Below, piece after piece: positions 1 through 6,743 of a stretch of 17,007 nt of DNA. Each line of letters starts with the position of its first letter. Position 1 is the first letter of the stretch. The notes beneath the pieces are model-generated. The model searched no databases and was not told the origin of the DNA. It saw nothing but the letters and a program-made list of their open reading frames with translations. Location of the stretch: NCBI GenBank assembly GCA_030753265.1, contig JASMCQ010000034.1:1-17007 (forward strand), given 5' to 3'. This DNA is from Dehalococcoidia bacterium. GTDB lineage: Bacteria; Chloroflexota; Dehalococcoidia; UBA3495. The translations under genes and the position numbers were made by a program.

Positions 1-15
1 ACTACTGGCAATTGT

Positions 16-92
16 GGGCCTGTAGCTCAGGCGGTTAGAGCGCGGTCCTGATAAGACCGAGGTCGTTGGTTCGAGTCCATCCAGGCCCACCA
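16..92 (+). tRNA. tRNA-Ile (anticodon GAT), CCA encoded
   Basis: A complete cloverleaf can be drawn. The acceptor stem GGGCCTG (16-22) pairs with CAGGCCC (82-88), followed by A and an encoded CCA (90-92). The anticodon stem CGGTC (43-47) pairs with GACCG (55-59) and frames the loop CTGATAA, whose anticodon GAT (50-52) reads isoleucine codons ATC and ATT. The T-arm contains the usual GGTTCGAGTCC. It stands alone here, with no rRNA genes beside it. No direct repeat of its 3' end was found elsewhere in the window, so there is no sign that it served as an integration site. Confidence 0.97.
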
Positions 93-129
93 AACCTCTC
101 CTTCACTGGTCCCCCTCCGTCTTTCACAC

Positions 130-396
130 CTACCCTTCCGGAAGTAGCCGCAACACGTCTGCATGGCAGGGCCGTAGAGCGTGGAAGTGGCGGCGGTCCA
201 GCGTGGCCAGCTTGGGGTCGTTGAGCCGCTCGACGATCGCGAGGACCCCAGCGCCGACAAGCCCCACATCGGCGTCAGCGTACCGGTCACAGATTTCGCG
301 GATACGCCGGTAATCCTCGGGCTGTAGTTCCTCGACACGATAGGCGCCGGAGACGATGTCGTCTATGAGGGCTCTGTTTCCAAGCGCGTTTCGCCG
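130..396 (-). pseudogene. N-terminally truncated VapC-like PIN-domain remnant
   Basis: Read leftward, an open stretch of 88 codons ends at a TAG (130-132) and is closed upstream by an in-frame TAG (397-399), with no plausible start. Its translation looks like the C-terminal half of a VapC/PIN-domain ribonuclease: a segment ending YRVEELQPEDYRRI, then YADADVGLVGAGVLAIVERL, then the hallmark ATLDRRHF and a terminal RLLPEG. In the family the third catalytic acid normally sits in a segment like 'VDASIVA'; here that Asp is replaced by Gly (LVGAGVLA), while the Asp of TLDRRHF remains. The first half, with the first catalytic Asp and the Glu, is missing, and no antitoxin gene is beside it. What remains is a dead toxin fragment between the tRNA and the next gene. 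The family call is from motif recognition by eye. Confidence 0.72.
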
Positions 397-433
397 CTAT
401 CATGGTGTGGAGAAGAAATCCGGAGGTGCGACC

Positions 434-781
434 GTGAAAGGCGAAATCGGAAAGGCTCTTCTAGTGGTGTTCATGGAACCCAAAGCGGGGACGGAAGCGG
501 AGTTCAACCGGTGGTACAACGAGCACCATGTTCCCGAGCGAGTATCGGTGCCCGGTATTCTTGGCGCCCGGCGGTACGAACTGTGCGAGGGGGAAGGAGC
601 CACCAAGTATCTTGCCATCTACGAGTTGGAGGACGAGGGGGTCCTGCACGGCGAGGCCTACCTGGAGCTGCGAGACAAATCCACACCCATGGACTTCGAA
701 CGCCCCAACGTCCAGCGGCTGGTCTACCGGCAGGTGTATCCGGAGACCGGCGCCTATGAGGACAAGTCCGGGGCCCCTTAG
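434..781 (+). CDS. Small dimeric alpha/beta-barrel domain protein (EthD-like)
   Basis: This 115-residue protein probably folds as a ferredoxin-like dimeric alpha/beta barrel. The start is taken as GTG 434 because GGAGG (422-426) lies seven bases before it; an ATG at 356 would add residues overlapping the PIN remnant and has no matching ribosome site. Visible features are an N-terminal beta strand (KALLVVFMEP), then the signature helix FNRWYNEHHVPERV (about residues 24-37), the turn GILGARRYEL (about 41-50) and a second strand KYLAIYEL. That W-Y-N-x-H-H-x-P arrangement followed by GARRY is typical of EthD/DUF4286-like barrel proteins, several of which sit in degradation clusters with unclear biochemical roles. 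It is followed after about 200 bases by the oxidoreductase gene. The function is unknown; the fold call is fairly firm. Confidence 0.82.
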   Translation: MKGEIGKALLVVFMEPKAGTEAEFNRWYNEHHVPERVSVPGILGARRYELCEGEGATKYLAIYELEDEGVLHGEAYLELRDKSTPMDFERPNVQRLVYRQVYPETGAYEDKSGAP

Positions 782-808
782 GCGGCCTCTCCCGGATACA
801 CCTGCCCT

Positions 809-824
809 TCGGGGAGATCCCCGA
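809..824 (+). terminator. Weak hairpin after the small barrel gene
   Basis: TCGGGG (809-814) pairs with CCCCGA (819-824) across the loop AGAT, 28 bases after the stop codon. No T-run follows, so it may only protect the 3' end or assist factor-dependent termination. Confidence 0.25.
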
Positions 825-918
825 GCCTCGTCCGAGTCCGTCAGTTGGGCGGGCCAGTAAAGTGTTACCCATATGCCCGGTTCTTCTGTTACCAGTCTCC
901 CCGGTTTATACGACGGCC

Positions 919-956
919 ACCCCTCTCCCATCGGGAGAGGCGCCGGGGGTGAGGGC
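919..956 (+). repeat. Dispersed intergenic repeat, CCTCTCCC / GGGAGAGG type
   Basis: CCTCTCCC (922-929) and GGGAGAGG (933-940) form an 8-bp stem with a 3-base loop, followed by GCGCCGGGGGTGAGGGC. This is a widespread bacterial intergenic repeat, recognisable by its translation artefact 'SPPAPLPMGEG' on the opposite strand. It lies in the leader of the downstream oxidoreductase gene. Confidence 0.7.
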
Positions 957-989
957 CGACGGTTCAGGAAGGAATCAACAGGAGGAGCT

Positions 990-1985
990 ATGGCGTTGAA
1001 GACGTGTTTCATCGACGTGACCCATTGGCACTCCCCCCACTACTACCCAACGATGCAGCAACTGGCGGTAGTGGCGGCGATCAGTGCCAGAAACCCCGAA
1101 ACCGGGCGGGAGGTGGCCGCCGGCCTGGGCTCCCGCTTCTACACTGATTGGCGGGAGATGGTGCAAAAGGAGCGCCCCGACTTCGTTTTCTCGCTGGGGC
1201 GGCACTGCGACATGGCGGAGACCGCCCGGTTCTTGCTGGAGGAAGGGGTGCCCTTCGCGATGGAAAAGCCCATGGGTCTGAACCTCAAAGAAGTGGAGGA
1301 ATTGGCGGCCCTGGCTAAGCGGAAGAACGCCTTCGTCGCCGTGCCCTTCTCGATACGGATGGCCCCCTGGGTGCGCAAGATCAAAGAGCTGGAAGGGCCT
1401 GCCGCGGACTTCTTCCACGCCAATTTCCGGTTCATCGCGGGCCCTGTGAGCCGCTACTACCGGAACGGCAACGTCTGGAACCTGAAGAAAGCCGAGGCCG
1501 GAGGGGGCTGCCTGACCAACGTCGGCATCCACTTCCCCGACCTGTACCTCCACCTTACAGGGAAGAAGCCAAAGAGCGTCTACGCTGTGATCAGCAACAG
1601 CGTTTACGGCGAGGAGGTCGAGGACTTCGCCCACCTGACGATGGAGATGGAAGATGGGGCGCTGTGCTCCATTGAGAGCGCCTACGTCCACACCCAAACG
1701 CCCCGGGCTCCCAGCGTCGAGTTCTCCCTGCACAGCAAGCGGTACCAGTTCCGCTCCATCGACCGGAACACCATGCTCTGGTGTGATGAGCAGGGTAATC
1801 ACAACTACCTGGAAGCTCCCCAGGACAACAGCTCCTTCTATCCCGCATTCGTGGCCGATACCTTGGAGGCCCTCCAAAAGGGGAGGTCTCCCGTCGCCGG
1901 AATCGAGGACGACCTGGCCGCGATGCGCATCGTGGACGCCGCCTACCGGTCTGCCGCCCAGGGCACGGTGGTTCAGCTGGCCTGA
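990..1985 (+). CDS. Gfo/Idh/MocA-family oxidoreductase (variant N-terminus)
   Basis: The 331-residue product belongs to the NAD(P)-dependent Gfo/Idh/MocA family, whose members oxidise or reduce sugars, inositols and related polyols. Start ATG 990 follows GGAGGAG (981-987). The central motif MEKPMG (EKP, about residues 92-94) marks the nucleotide-binding/catalytic lysine, and GIHFPDLYLHL (from about 179) supplies the conserved His and Asp of the C-terminal substrate domain. The N-terminus is unusual: where the family has a glycine-rich GxGxxG turn, this protein reads CFIDVTHWHSPHYYP, so cofactor binding may be altered. The length is slightly short for the family. No partner sugar transporter or isomerase lies nearby, so the substrate cannot be guessed. 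An in-frame ATG at 873 would run through the intergenic repeat and is rejected. Confidence 0.88.
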   Translation: MALKTCFIDVTHWHSPHYYPTMQQLAVVAAISARNPETGREVAAGLGSRFYTDWREMVQKERPDFVFSLGRHCDMAETARFLLEEGVPFAMEKPMGLNLKEVEELAALAKRKNAFVAVPFSIRMAPWVRKIKELEGPAADFFHANFRFIAGPVSRYYRNGNVWNLKKAEAGGGCLTNVGIHFPDLYLHLTGKKPKSVYAVISNSVYGEEVEDFAHLTMEMEDGALCSIESAYVHTQTPRAPSVEFSLHSKRYQFRSIDRNTMLWCDEQGNHNYLEAPQDNSSFYPAFVADTLEALQKGRSPVAGIEDDLAAMRIVDAAYRSAAQGTVVQLA

Positions 1986-2261
1986 AAACACCCGCCGGCG
2001 GGTCCGGCACCCGGTCAGGGCCCGGGCGCCTACTGACCCAGGTATCGTTGGAAGCCTCACCGTGGCAGACCTTGCGACCAGCAACCTACCCTCCTCCTTT
2101 CTATAAGGGGGACACAGGGGGATTTCGTCCCTCACGCTCTCGGCGGATGTTGTCTCGAGGACCAGCACATTCAACCGATACGACGCTTCGGATCGGCGCC
2201 TCCCGGCCGGCTCGGCACGAGCGGAAGAACCGCGGGTCGACCCGGCGGTGGCGGCGGGTTC
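1986..2261. other. Intergenic stretch with palindrome and repeat
   Basis: No gene is seen here. Just after the oxidoreductase stop lies a perfect 14-base palindrome ACCCGCCGGCGGGT (1990-2003). A dispersed-repeat-like block CCCTCCTCCTTTCTATAAGG...CACAGGGGGATTT occupies about 2089-2126, with CCTCC...AAGGGGG self-complementarity. The rest is GC-rich sequence leading into the promoter of the next gene. Confidence 0.5.
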
Positions 2262-2291
2262 TTGAGCAGATCGATTGTTTGCTGTTAGACT
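2262..2291 (+). promoter_or_regulatory. Sigma70-type promoter for the MBL-fold gene
   Basis: The -35 TTGAGC (2262-2267) is separated by 18 bases from the -10 TAGACT (2286-2291), which is preceded by an extended TGT. Transcription would begin near 2298, leaving a leader of about 22 bases that contains the ribosome site GGAGGT (2308-2313). Confidence 0.55.
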
Positions 2292-2319
2292 CCGGTGAGC
2301 CTATTGCGGAGGTGCAGGA

Positions 2320-3186
2320 ATGGCCAGAATCTACCTTTTGGGCACGGGAACACCAACGCCGACGCCCGACAGGTTCGGTTCCTCCCATGTCATCGAGGTT
2401 GCCGGTGAATACCTGATGTTCGACTGCGGGCCGGCGGCCACCCACAAGCTCGTGAAGGCGGGCCTCTGGCCAACCCAGATCGACTACCTGTTTTTCAGCC
2501 ACCACCACTTCGACCACGACGTGGACTACCCGTGCTTCTTGCTCTGCCGGTGGGACCAGAGCGTCGGCAAGGAGAATCAGCTGAAGGTGTACGGCCCCAC
2601 CCTGACCGAGACCATCACCGACCGGATCCTGGGAGAGGAGATCGGCGCCTTCTCCCACGACTGGAAGGCCCGAATCAACAACGCCGGCAGCCAGCGGGTC
2701 TACGTCAACCGGGGTGGCACTCTCCCCCGCAAGCCGCCGTCGGTTGATGTGCATGACATCGGGCCGGGATTGGTGCACACCGGCAAGGATTGGAAGGTCA
2801 CGGCGGCCGTCGCGGAGCACGCTCAGCCGTGGCTTGACTGCTTGGCCTACCGGTTGGACTCCTCGGAGGGCAGCATCGTCTTCACCGGCGATACCCGTCC
2901 CTGCGAGTCGGTGACGGGCCTGGCCAAGGACGCCGACGTGATGCTATGCATGTGTTGGGGACACACCGGCGATATGGACGCCACCGGAGAGGGTCAGACC
3001 AGCATGTGCGGCACCCTCGGAGCGGCGGCGATGGCCCAGGAGGCCGGGGTCAAGCGCTTGGTCCTGGTTCACACGGGTCCTGGCCTGTGCCGGCCCGGCT
3101 CCATGGAAAAAGGCATCGGTGACATCAAGAAGGTGTACGACGGGGAGCTGGTTTTCGGGGAAGAACTCATGGTGCTGGACGTGTAA
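2320..3186 (+). CDS. MBL-fold metallohydrolase (RNase Z / arylsulfatase-like)
   Basis: This 288-residue enzyme has a metallo-beta-lactamase fold. Start ATG 2320 follows GGAGGT with six bases of spacing. The protein opens with the strand-turn RIYLLGTGTPTP typical of RNase Z and AtsA-like hydrolases. The zinc ligand motif is SHHHFDHDVD, giving H61, H63, D65 and H66. Further ligands fit H167 (VAEHAQP), D191 (FTGDTRP) and H251 (LVLVHTGPG). All the expected metal-binding positions are therefore present, which argues for an active enzyme. It is cytoplasmic, as no signal peptide is seen. The long exosite arm of tRNase Z is not obvious, so a hydrolase of esters, sulfates or lactones is at least as likely as tRNA processing. 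It has its own promoter and no operon partner. Confidence 0.9.
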   Translation: MARIYLLGTGTPTPTPDRFGSSHVIEVAGEYLMFDCGPAATHKLVKAGLWPTQIDYLFFSHHHFDHDVDYPCFLLCRWDQSVGKENQLKVYGPTLTETITDRILGEEIGAFSHDWKARINNAGSQRVYVNRGGTLPRKPPSVDVHDIGPGLVHTGKDWKVTAAVAEHAQPWLDCLAYRLDSSEGSIVFTGDTRPCESVTGLAKDADVMLCMCWGHTGDMDATGEGQTSMCGTLGAAAMAQEAGVKRLVLVHTGPGLCRPGSMEKGIGDIKKVYDGELVFGEELMVLDV

Positions 3187-3200
3187 CCCAGGCTCGGCCC

Positions 3201-3228
3201 CTGGTCCCTGGTCTCCGGTCCCCGGTCC
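3201..3228 (+). repeat. Four tandem 7-bp units (CYGGTCY)
   Basis: Units CTGGTCC, CTGGTCT, CCGGTCC and CCGGTCC run head to tail immediately downstream of the MBL-fold gene. A simple heptamer array like this is prone to slippage and could vary between strains. Confidence 0.75.
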
Positions 3229-3295
3229 AACGAAGCGTGCCGAACCGGGCCATTCCAAATTTCCAACCCCGGGCAGGGAGAGCCTTAACCATCAC

Positions 3296-3373
3296 ACCGG
3301 CGGAAGCCGGTGTCCAGGCAGGAAGCTGGCGCCAACACTCCATGGATTCCAGCCTTCGCCGGAATGACGGGCA
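3296..3373 (+). repeat. Dispersed palindromic intergenic repeat
   Basis: ACCGGCGGAAGCCGGT (3296-3311) is an inverted repeat, and CATGGATTCCAGCCTTCGCCGGAATGACGGGCA (3341-3373) is the second arm. This is the common bacterial 'rightly pointed' repeat whose reverse strand yields artefacts such as SFRRRLESM. It marks non-coding sequence. Confidence 0.7.
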
Positions 3374-3421
3374 GGTGACCGGCACACTGCCGCCGAGCCC
3401 AATCCGTAGGTCCCAAGGGCA

Positions 3422-3430
3422 TGCTATACT
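3422..3430 (+). promoter_or_regulatory. Extended -10 promoter for the DEAD-box gene
   Basis: TGC plus TATACT (3425-3430) forms an extended -10 element. No good -35 is found 16-19 bases upstream. A TAGACT directly overlaps it (3430-3435). The resulting leader would be roughly 100 bases, a length often seen for cold-responsive helicase genes. Confidence 0.45.
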
Positions 3431-3538
3431 AGACTGGGCGAATGTTGTAAGGCATCGCCGTAATTTTAGATTGACCGTGACCACGAGGCTGAGAGTGCGA
3501 CTTGGCTCGGGACAGCAGTCAAGGAGTAGGCTCTCTTA

Positions 3539-4900
3539 GTGAATTTCGAACAGTTTTCCCTTCACCCTCAAGTCTTGGCCGGCGTTAAGTCGGTCGGCTT
3601 CGTCAAACCCACCCCAATCCAGGAACAAGCCATCCCCCTGGCATTGGAAGGCCGGGATGTCTTGGGCCTGGCCCAAACCGGCACCGGTAAGACCGCTGCC
3701 TTCGCGCTTCCCATCCTCCATCGTCTGGCCAGTGGACCTCGCAAGCGAGGCGTCCGGGCCCTGGTCATCGCACCGACCCGGGAGCTGGCCGAGCAAATCC
3801 ATCAGACCTTCATCGAACTGGGGCGGCACCTCCGCATAAAGAGTGTCACAATCTACGGTGGCGTCGGCAAAGGCCCCCAATTGGCCGGCCTGAGAAACGG
3901 GGCCCAGGTGGTGGTCGCCTGTCCCGGACGGCTGCTGGACCACCTGAACCAAAAGGACATCGACCTCTCCAACGTCGAGGTGCTGGTCTTGGACGAGGCC
4001 GACACCATGTGCGACATGGGCTTCCTGCCCGACGTGCAGCGCATCCTGGGGCGTCTCCCCACCGAGCGGCAGACCCTTTTCTTCTCGGCCACCATGCCCC
4101 CGGAGATCCGGTCATTGGCCGTGAAGATTCTGCGGAACCCGGAGTTGGTCCAGATTGGGGCCATCGCCCCGGCCAAGACCGTTTCGCATGCGCTCTACCC
4201 GGTGCCGGACCAACTCAAGAAGAGTCTGCTGCTGGCCCTCTTGAAGCAGACCCCCACCGGCCGCGCCCTGGTCTTCACCCGGACCAAACACCGGGCCCGG
4301 TCCCTAGCTTTGGACCTGGCCAGGAATTCGTACCGGGTGGCGGCGCTCCAGGGCAACATGTCTCAAAACGCCCGCCAACGGGCCATGGACGGCTTCCGCG
4401 ACGGTAAATTCGACATCCTGGTGGCTACCGACATCGCCGCCCACGGCATCGATGTCCCCGAAATCTCCCATGTAATCAACTTTGATTTTCCCAACACCTC
4501 CGACACCTACACCCACCGGATCGGCCGCACCGGCCGGGCCGAACAGACGGGCGAGGCATTCACCTTTGCCGGGGCCGAGGACGGCGCCATGATCCGTCTG
4601 GTGGAGAAGGACCTGGGGGCGCGGATCGAACGGCGGCGTCTGCCCGGCTTCGACTACGGAAATTTCGCCCCAGAGCAACAGTTCCCGGAGGAACGGGCCA
4701 GGCCCAGCAACGGCGGCGGACCTCGCAACGGCAGTGGGCCTCGCAACGGCAGCGGGCCTCATAACGGCAGCGGACCCCGCCGGAGCACGGACGGCCGGGG
4801 ACCGGGGATGGGCCGGGAGCAGTACCGTGGCAATGGCGCCGCCAGTCCCGGAAGCCAAACGGCAAGGCGAAATACATCCAGGAGAGTATTTGGCCGCTAG
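3539..4900 (+). CDS. DEAD-box ATP-dependent RNA helicase (RhlE-like)
   Basis: The 453-residue protein is an ATP-dependent RNA helicase that remodels RNA during ribosome assembly or decay in the cytoplasm. Both RecA domains are complete: Q motif ending PTPIQ (Q28), Walker A AQTGTGKT (45-52), PTRELA (79-84), PGR (129-131), DEAD (152-155), SAT (183-185), and HRIGRTGR (326-333). Motif V reads ATDIAAHGID, with His302 where most family members have Arg. After about residue 375 comes a disordered, basic Gly/Asn/Ser/Pro/Arg tail with repeated NGSGPR hexapeptides, of the kind that binds RNA nonspecifically. The start is GTG 3539; AAGGAG (3521-3526) lies 12 bases upstream, a rather long gap. The gene stands alone and ends at an intrinsic terminator. 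Confidence 0.96.
   Translation: MNFEQFSLHPQVLAGVKSVGFVKPTPIQEQAIPLALEGRDVLGLAQTGTGKTAAFALPILHRLASGPRKRGVRALVIAPTRELAEQIHQTFIELGRHLRIKSVTIYGGVGKGPQLAGLRNGAQVVVACPGRLLDHLNQKDIDLSNVEVLVLDEADTMCDMGFLPDVQRILGRLPTERQTLFFSATMPPEIRSLAVKILRNPELVQIGAIAPAKTVSHALYPVPDQLKKSLLLALLKQTPTGRALVFTRTKHRARSLALDLARNSYRVAALQGNMSQNARQRAMDGFRDGKFDILVATDIAAHGIDVPEISHVINFDFPNTSDTYTHRIGRTGRAEQTGEAFTFAGAEDGAMIRLVEKDLGARIERRRLPGFDYGNFAPEQQFPEERARPSNGGGPRNGSGPRNGSGPHNGSGPRRSTDGRGPGMGREQYRGNGAASPGSQTARRNTSRRVFGR
4718..4780 (+). repeat. In-frame 18-bp tandem repeat in the helicase tail
   Basis: Three 18-base units (4718-4735, 4736-4753, 4754-4771) and a partial fourth encode GPRNGS, GPRNGS, GPHNGS, GPRR. Units differ at a few bases. 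Copy-number change would lengthen or shorten the RNA-binding tail without a frameshift. Confidence 0.85.
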
Positions 4901-4956
4901 CACCGCTCTTTGATGCTGGCACGCCAAGCATGACGCGTCCGGGTTGGAGCTGATTT

Positions 4957-4982
4957 AGAGCCGGGGGTTCCCGGCTCTTTTC
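4957..4982 (+). terminator. Intrinsic terminator of the DEAD-box gene
   Basis: AGAGCCGGG (4957-4965) pairs perfectly with CCCGGCTCT (4970-4978) across the loop GGTT. The stem is followed by TTT (4979-4981), and the last T of the arm extends the run to four. It lies 57 bases after the stop codon and is the clearest terminator in the window. Confidence 0.85.
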
Positions 4983-5066
4983 ATGCCCGATTCGGACAGG
5001 ACCGGGCGCCGGCGTGGTGACCGAAGGGCCGCCGGAGCCTACCGGCCGCATCTCAGGCGTGGATAC

Positions 5067-5096
5067 TTGTGCGATGATCGGTAATTAGCGTAGTGT
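5067..5096 (+). promoter_or_regulatory. Candidate promoter for the MFS gene
   Basis: TTGTGC (5067-5072), 18 bases, then TAGTGT (5091-5096). Transcription would start near 5103 and give a leader of about 72 bases that is rich in hairpins. Confidence 0.4.
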
Positions 5097-5102
5097 TGGG
5101 CC

Positions 5103-5146
5103 GGGCGTCCGGCGCCCGCTACCCGGGCGCCAACCGGGTGGGTTTT
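5103..5146 (+). promoter_or_regulatory. Leader with mutually exclusive hairpins before the MFS gene
   Basis: Hairpin A pairs GGGCG (5103-5107) with CGCCC (5113-5117). Hairpin B pairs GGCGCCCG (5111-5118) with CGGGCGCC (5124-5131) across CTACC. Hairpin C pairs ACCCGG (5121-5126) with CCGGGT (5134-5139) and is followed by TTTT (5143-5146). B overlaps both A and C, so A plus C or B alone can form. This resembles attenuator geometry, but GC-rich DNA makes chance pairing common. Confidence 0.3.
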
Positions 5147-5174
5147 CCTGCGGGCCAGATACGAGTGGAGGTCT

Positions 5175-6485
5175 ATGGCCGCTGACCGAAAAGATGAAGG
5201 GCAGGCCTCGCCCGCCGGGCGGGCCGGCAGCCGCGAAGCCACCACCGTCCAATCCAAAGAGCGGCGCGGCGGCCTCAACACCTTCTCCTCTCTTCAGAAC
5301 AACCGGGATTACCGCTTCCTCTGGGCCGGCAACCTGTGCGCCAACGCCGCCCAGTGGCTTCAGATATTCACCATCGGATGGCTGGTGTTTGAAATAAGCG
5401 ACGGGTCGGCATTGCACTCGGTAGCCGTGGCCGGGATACGGTCCTTTCCCATCCTGGTCATCGGTCCCTGGGCCGGGGTGCTGGCCGACCGGTGGGACCG
5501 CCGCATGATCACCGTCGTGACCCAATGCGGGCTGGCGGTCGTGGCCATCCTGTTCGCCCTGCTGGTGGCCAGCGGGCAGGTGGAGGTCTGGCACGCCTAC
5601 GTTTACATGAGCTTCGCCGGCATCGGGTTCGCCGTCAAGCAGCCGGTGCGGCAGGCCTTGATTGCCAACACCGTGCGCCGGGCGGATTTGCCCAATGCAC
5701 TGGCCCTCAACGCCATGACCGTTACCTCCATGCGCCTGGTCGGCCCCCTCATAGGCGGCCTGCTCATCGCGACGGTGGGCTTCAAGTGGAATTTCTTTTT
5801 TGAAGCGAGTCTCTACATCGCCATGGTGCTTTTGCTGTTGCCCATGCGGACTCCATACCAGGAAGCCAGCACCGCCCGCCGAGCGTCGATGCTGTCCAAC
5901 CTGGTGGAGGGTATCGGCTACATCCTTAAAAACCAGGTCATGCTGCGTCTCACCATATTGAACTTCATCCGCACCGCCGTGTTCATGCCCCTGGTGCTTT
6001 TGCTGCCGGTGTACACGAAGGAAGCCCTGGACGCCGGAATCGGCACCGGCACCGCCATGATCGCCGTCATGGGCAGCGGCGGGCTGCTGGCCACCTTCAT
6101 AATGGCGACCTGGGGCTTTTTCACTCAAAAAGGGAGGGTGGGGCTGATAGCCCTGCTGGCAGGCTCCGCAATTATCCTCGCGCTGGGTTTTTCCAACTCG
6201 ATATGGATCTCTCTGCCCCTGATGGCGCTTATGGGGCTGGCCCAGACGCACTTTATCGTCAGCAACCAGACGCTGATCCAGCTCGTGGTGCCGGACCGTT
6301 TGCGCGGCCGGGTGTCCAGCGTCTGGCATTACGAGTCGGGACTGATTCCCCTGGCCGCGGTCGGTATCGGCTGGATGGCCGATCGCATCGACATCAACTT
6401 CGCCCTGACCGCCGTGGGCGTGGGGGCTGTGATCGTGTCCGCCTTCTGCATGGTACGGTTCAAGGACATCCGGTCGCTGGACTGA
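5175..6485 (+). CDS. MFS transporter, MFS_3 / EntS-like exporter family
   Basis: A 436-residue inner-membrane transporter of the major facilitator superfamily, likely a proton-driven exporter of small organic molecules. About 12 hydrophobic segments can be traced from residue 50 onward. The family motif A is GVLADRWDRR (101-110), followed by the MFS_3 hallmark KQPVRQALIANTV (155-167). The first 45 residues are charged and hydrophilic, an unusually long cytoplasmic tail. ATG 5175 has GGAGGT (5167-5172) only two bases away, a tight spacing, yet no in-frame alternative start exists between it and the first membrane segment. It sits between the helicase terminator and the CoA-transferase pair. 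Its substrate is unknown; a role in exporting products or toxic intermediates of neighbouring pathways is a guess. Confidence 0.92.
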   Translation: MAADRKDEGQASPAGRAGSREATTVQSKERRGGLNTFSSLQNNRDYRFLWAGNLCANAAQWLQIFTIGWLVFEISDGSALHSVAVAGIRSFPILVIGPWAGVLADRWDRRMITVVTQCGLAVVAILFALLVASGQVEVWHAYVYMSFAGIGFAVKQPVRQALIANTVRRADLPNALALNAMTVTSMRLVGPLIGGLLIATVGFKWNFFFEASLYIAMVLLLLPMRTPYQEASTARRASMLSNLVEGIGYILKNQVMLRLTILNFIRTAVFMPLVLLLPVYTKEALDAGIGTGTAMIAVMGSGGLLATFIMATWGFFTQKGRVGLIALLAGSAIILALGFSNSIWISLPLMALMGLAQTHFIVSNQTLIQLVVPDRLRGRVSSVWHYESGLIPLAAVGIGWMADRIDINFALTAVGVGAVIVSAFCMVRFKDIRSLD

Positions 6486-6504
6486 GCGAGCAATTCATTG
6501 ATTG

Positions 6505-6546
6505 ACTTTCCTCTTCCTGCCCACCTGCCCGAAGGAGAGGGCCTGC
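6505..6546 (+). repeat. Degenerate intergenic repeat after the MFS gene
   Basis: TTTCCTCTTCC...CCCGAAGGAGAGGGCCTGCACC resembles a decayed member of the CCTCTCCC/GGAGAGG repeat family seen at 919-956. Similarity was judged by eye. Confidence 0.3.
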
Positions 6547-6615
6547 ACCCGCGTCGCCATGCGTCCGCAGAATGTGTTAACCTTCGATCCTTGGCGTTCC
6601 TCCTTGGGTGCACCC

Positions 6616-6645
6616 CTGACAAGGGCTTCCGCACCATGCTAGAGT
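6616..6645 (+). promoter_or_regulatory. Promoter for the tandem CoA-transferase operon
   Basis: CTGACA (6616-6621), 18 bases, then TAGAGT (6640-6645) with an extended TGC just before it. Transcription would start near 6652, giving a leader of about 90 bases to the first CoA-transferase. Confidence 0.55.
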
Positions 6646-6743
6646 GACTTGACCCCAGACGATGGCCCAGGCAGTTGCCGGGCTTGGACCACCACGCGGG
6701 GGCCGATGCCAAGAAACAGGCACAATTGATACCGGAGGTCCAG

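Larger units (their letters stand above)
3187..3420. other. Intergenic stretch with repeats before the helicase gene
   Basis: No gene is seen. It holds a heptamer tandem repeat and a two-part dispersed repeat, both listed separately, and ends at the promoter region of the helicase. Short frames on both strands here translate into known repeat artefacts. Confidence 0.5.

Noticed and set aside
27..338. Leftward frame of about 100 codons overlapping the tRNA
   Set aside because: It begins inside the tRNA complement and carries the known artefact MDSNQRPRSYQDRALTA. The real signal on this strand is the PIN remnant in another frame.
16..396. Integrated genomic island at tRNA-Ile
   Set aside because: No integrase and no direct repeat of the tRNA 3' end were found in the window.
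461..1012. Leftward frame through the barrel gene and repeat
   Set aside because: It contains SPPAPLPMGEG, a translation of the 919-956 repeat, and is otherwise a shadow of the two real genes.
975..2174. Long leftward frame opposite the oxidoreductase
   Set aside because: No domain and no ribosome site; mirror of the codon bias in the real gene.
3167..3484. Leftward frame before the helicase
   Set aside because: Contains SFRRRLESM, an artefact of the dispersed repeat at 3296-3373.
5085..6329. Long leftward frame of about 400 codons opposite the MFS gene
   Set aside because: His/Gln/Gly-rich shadow of a membrane protein in GC-rich DNA, with no recognisable domain.
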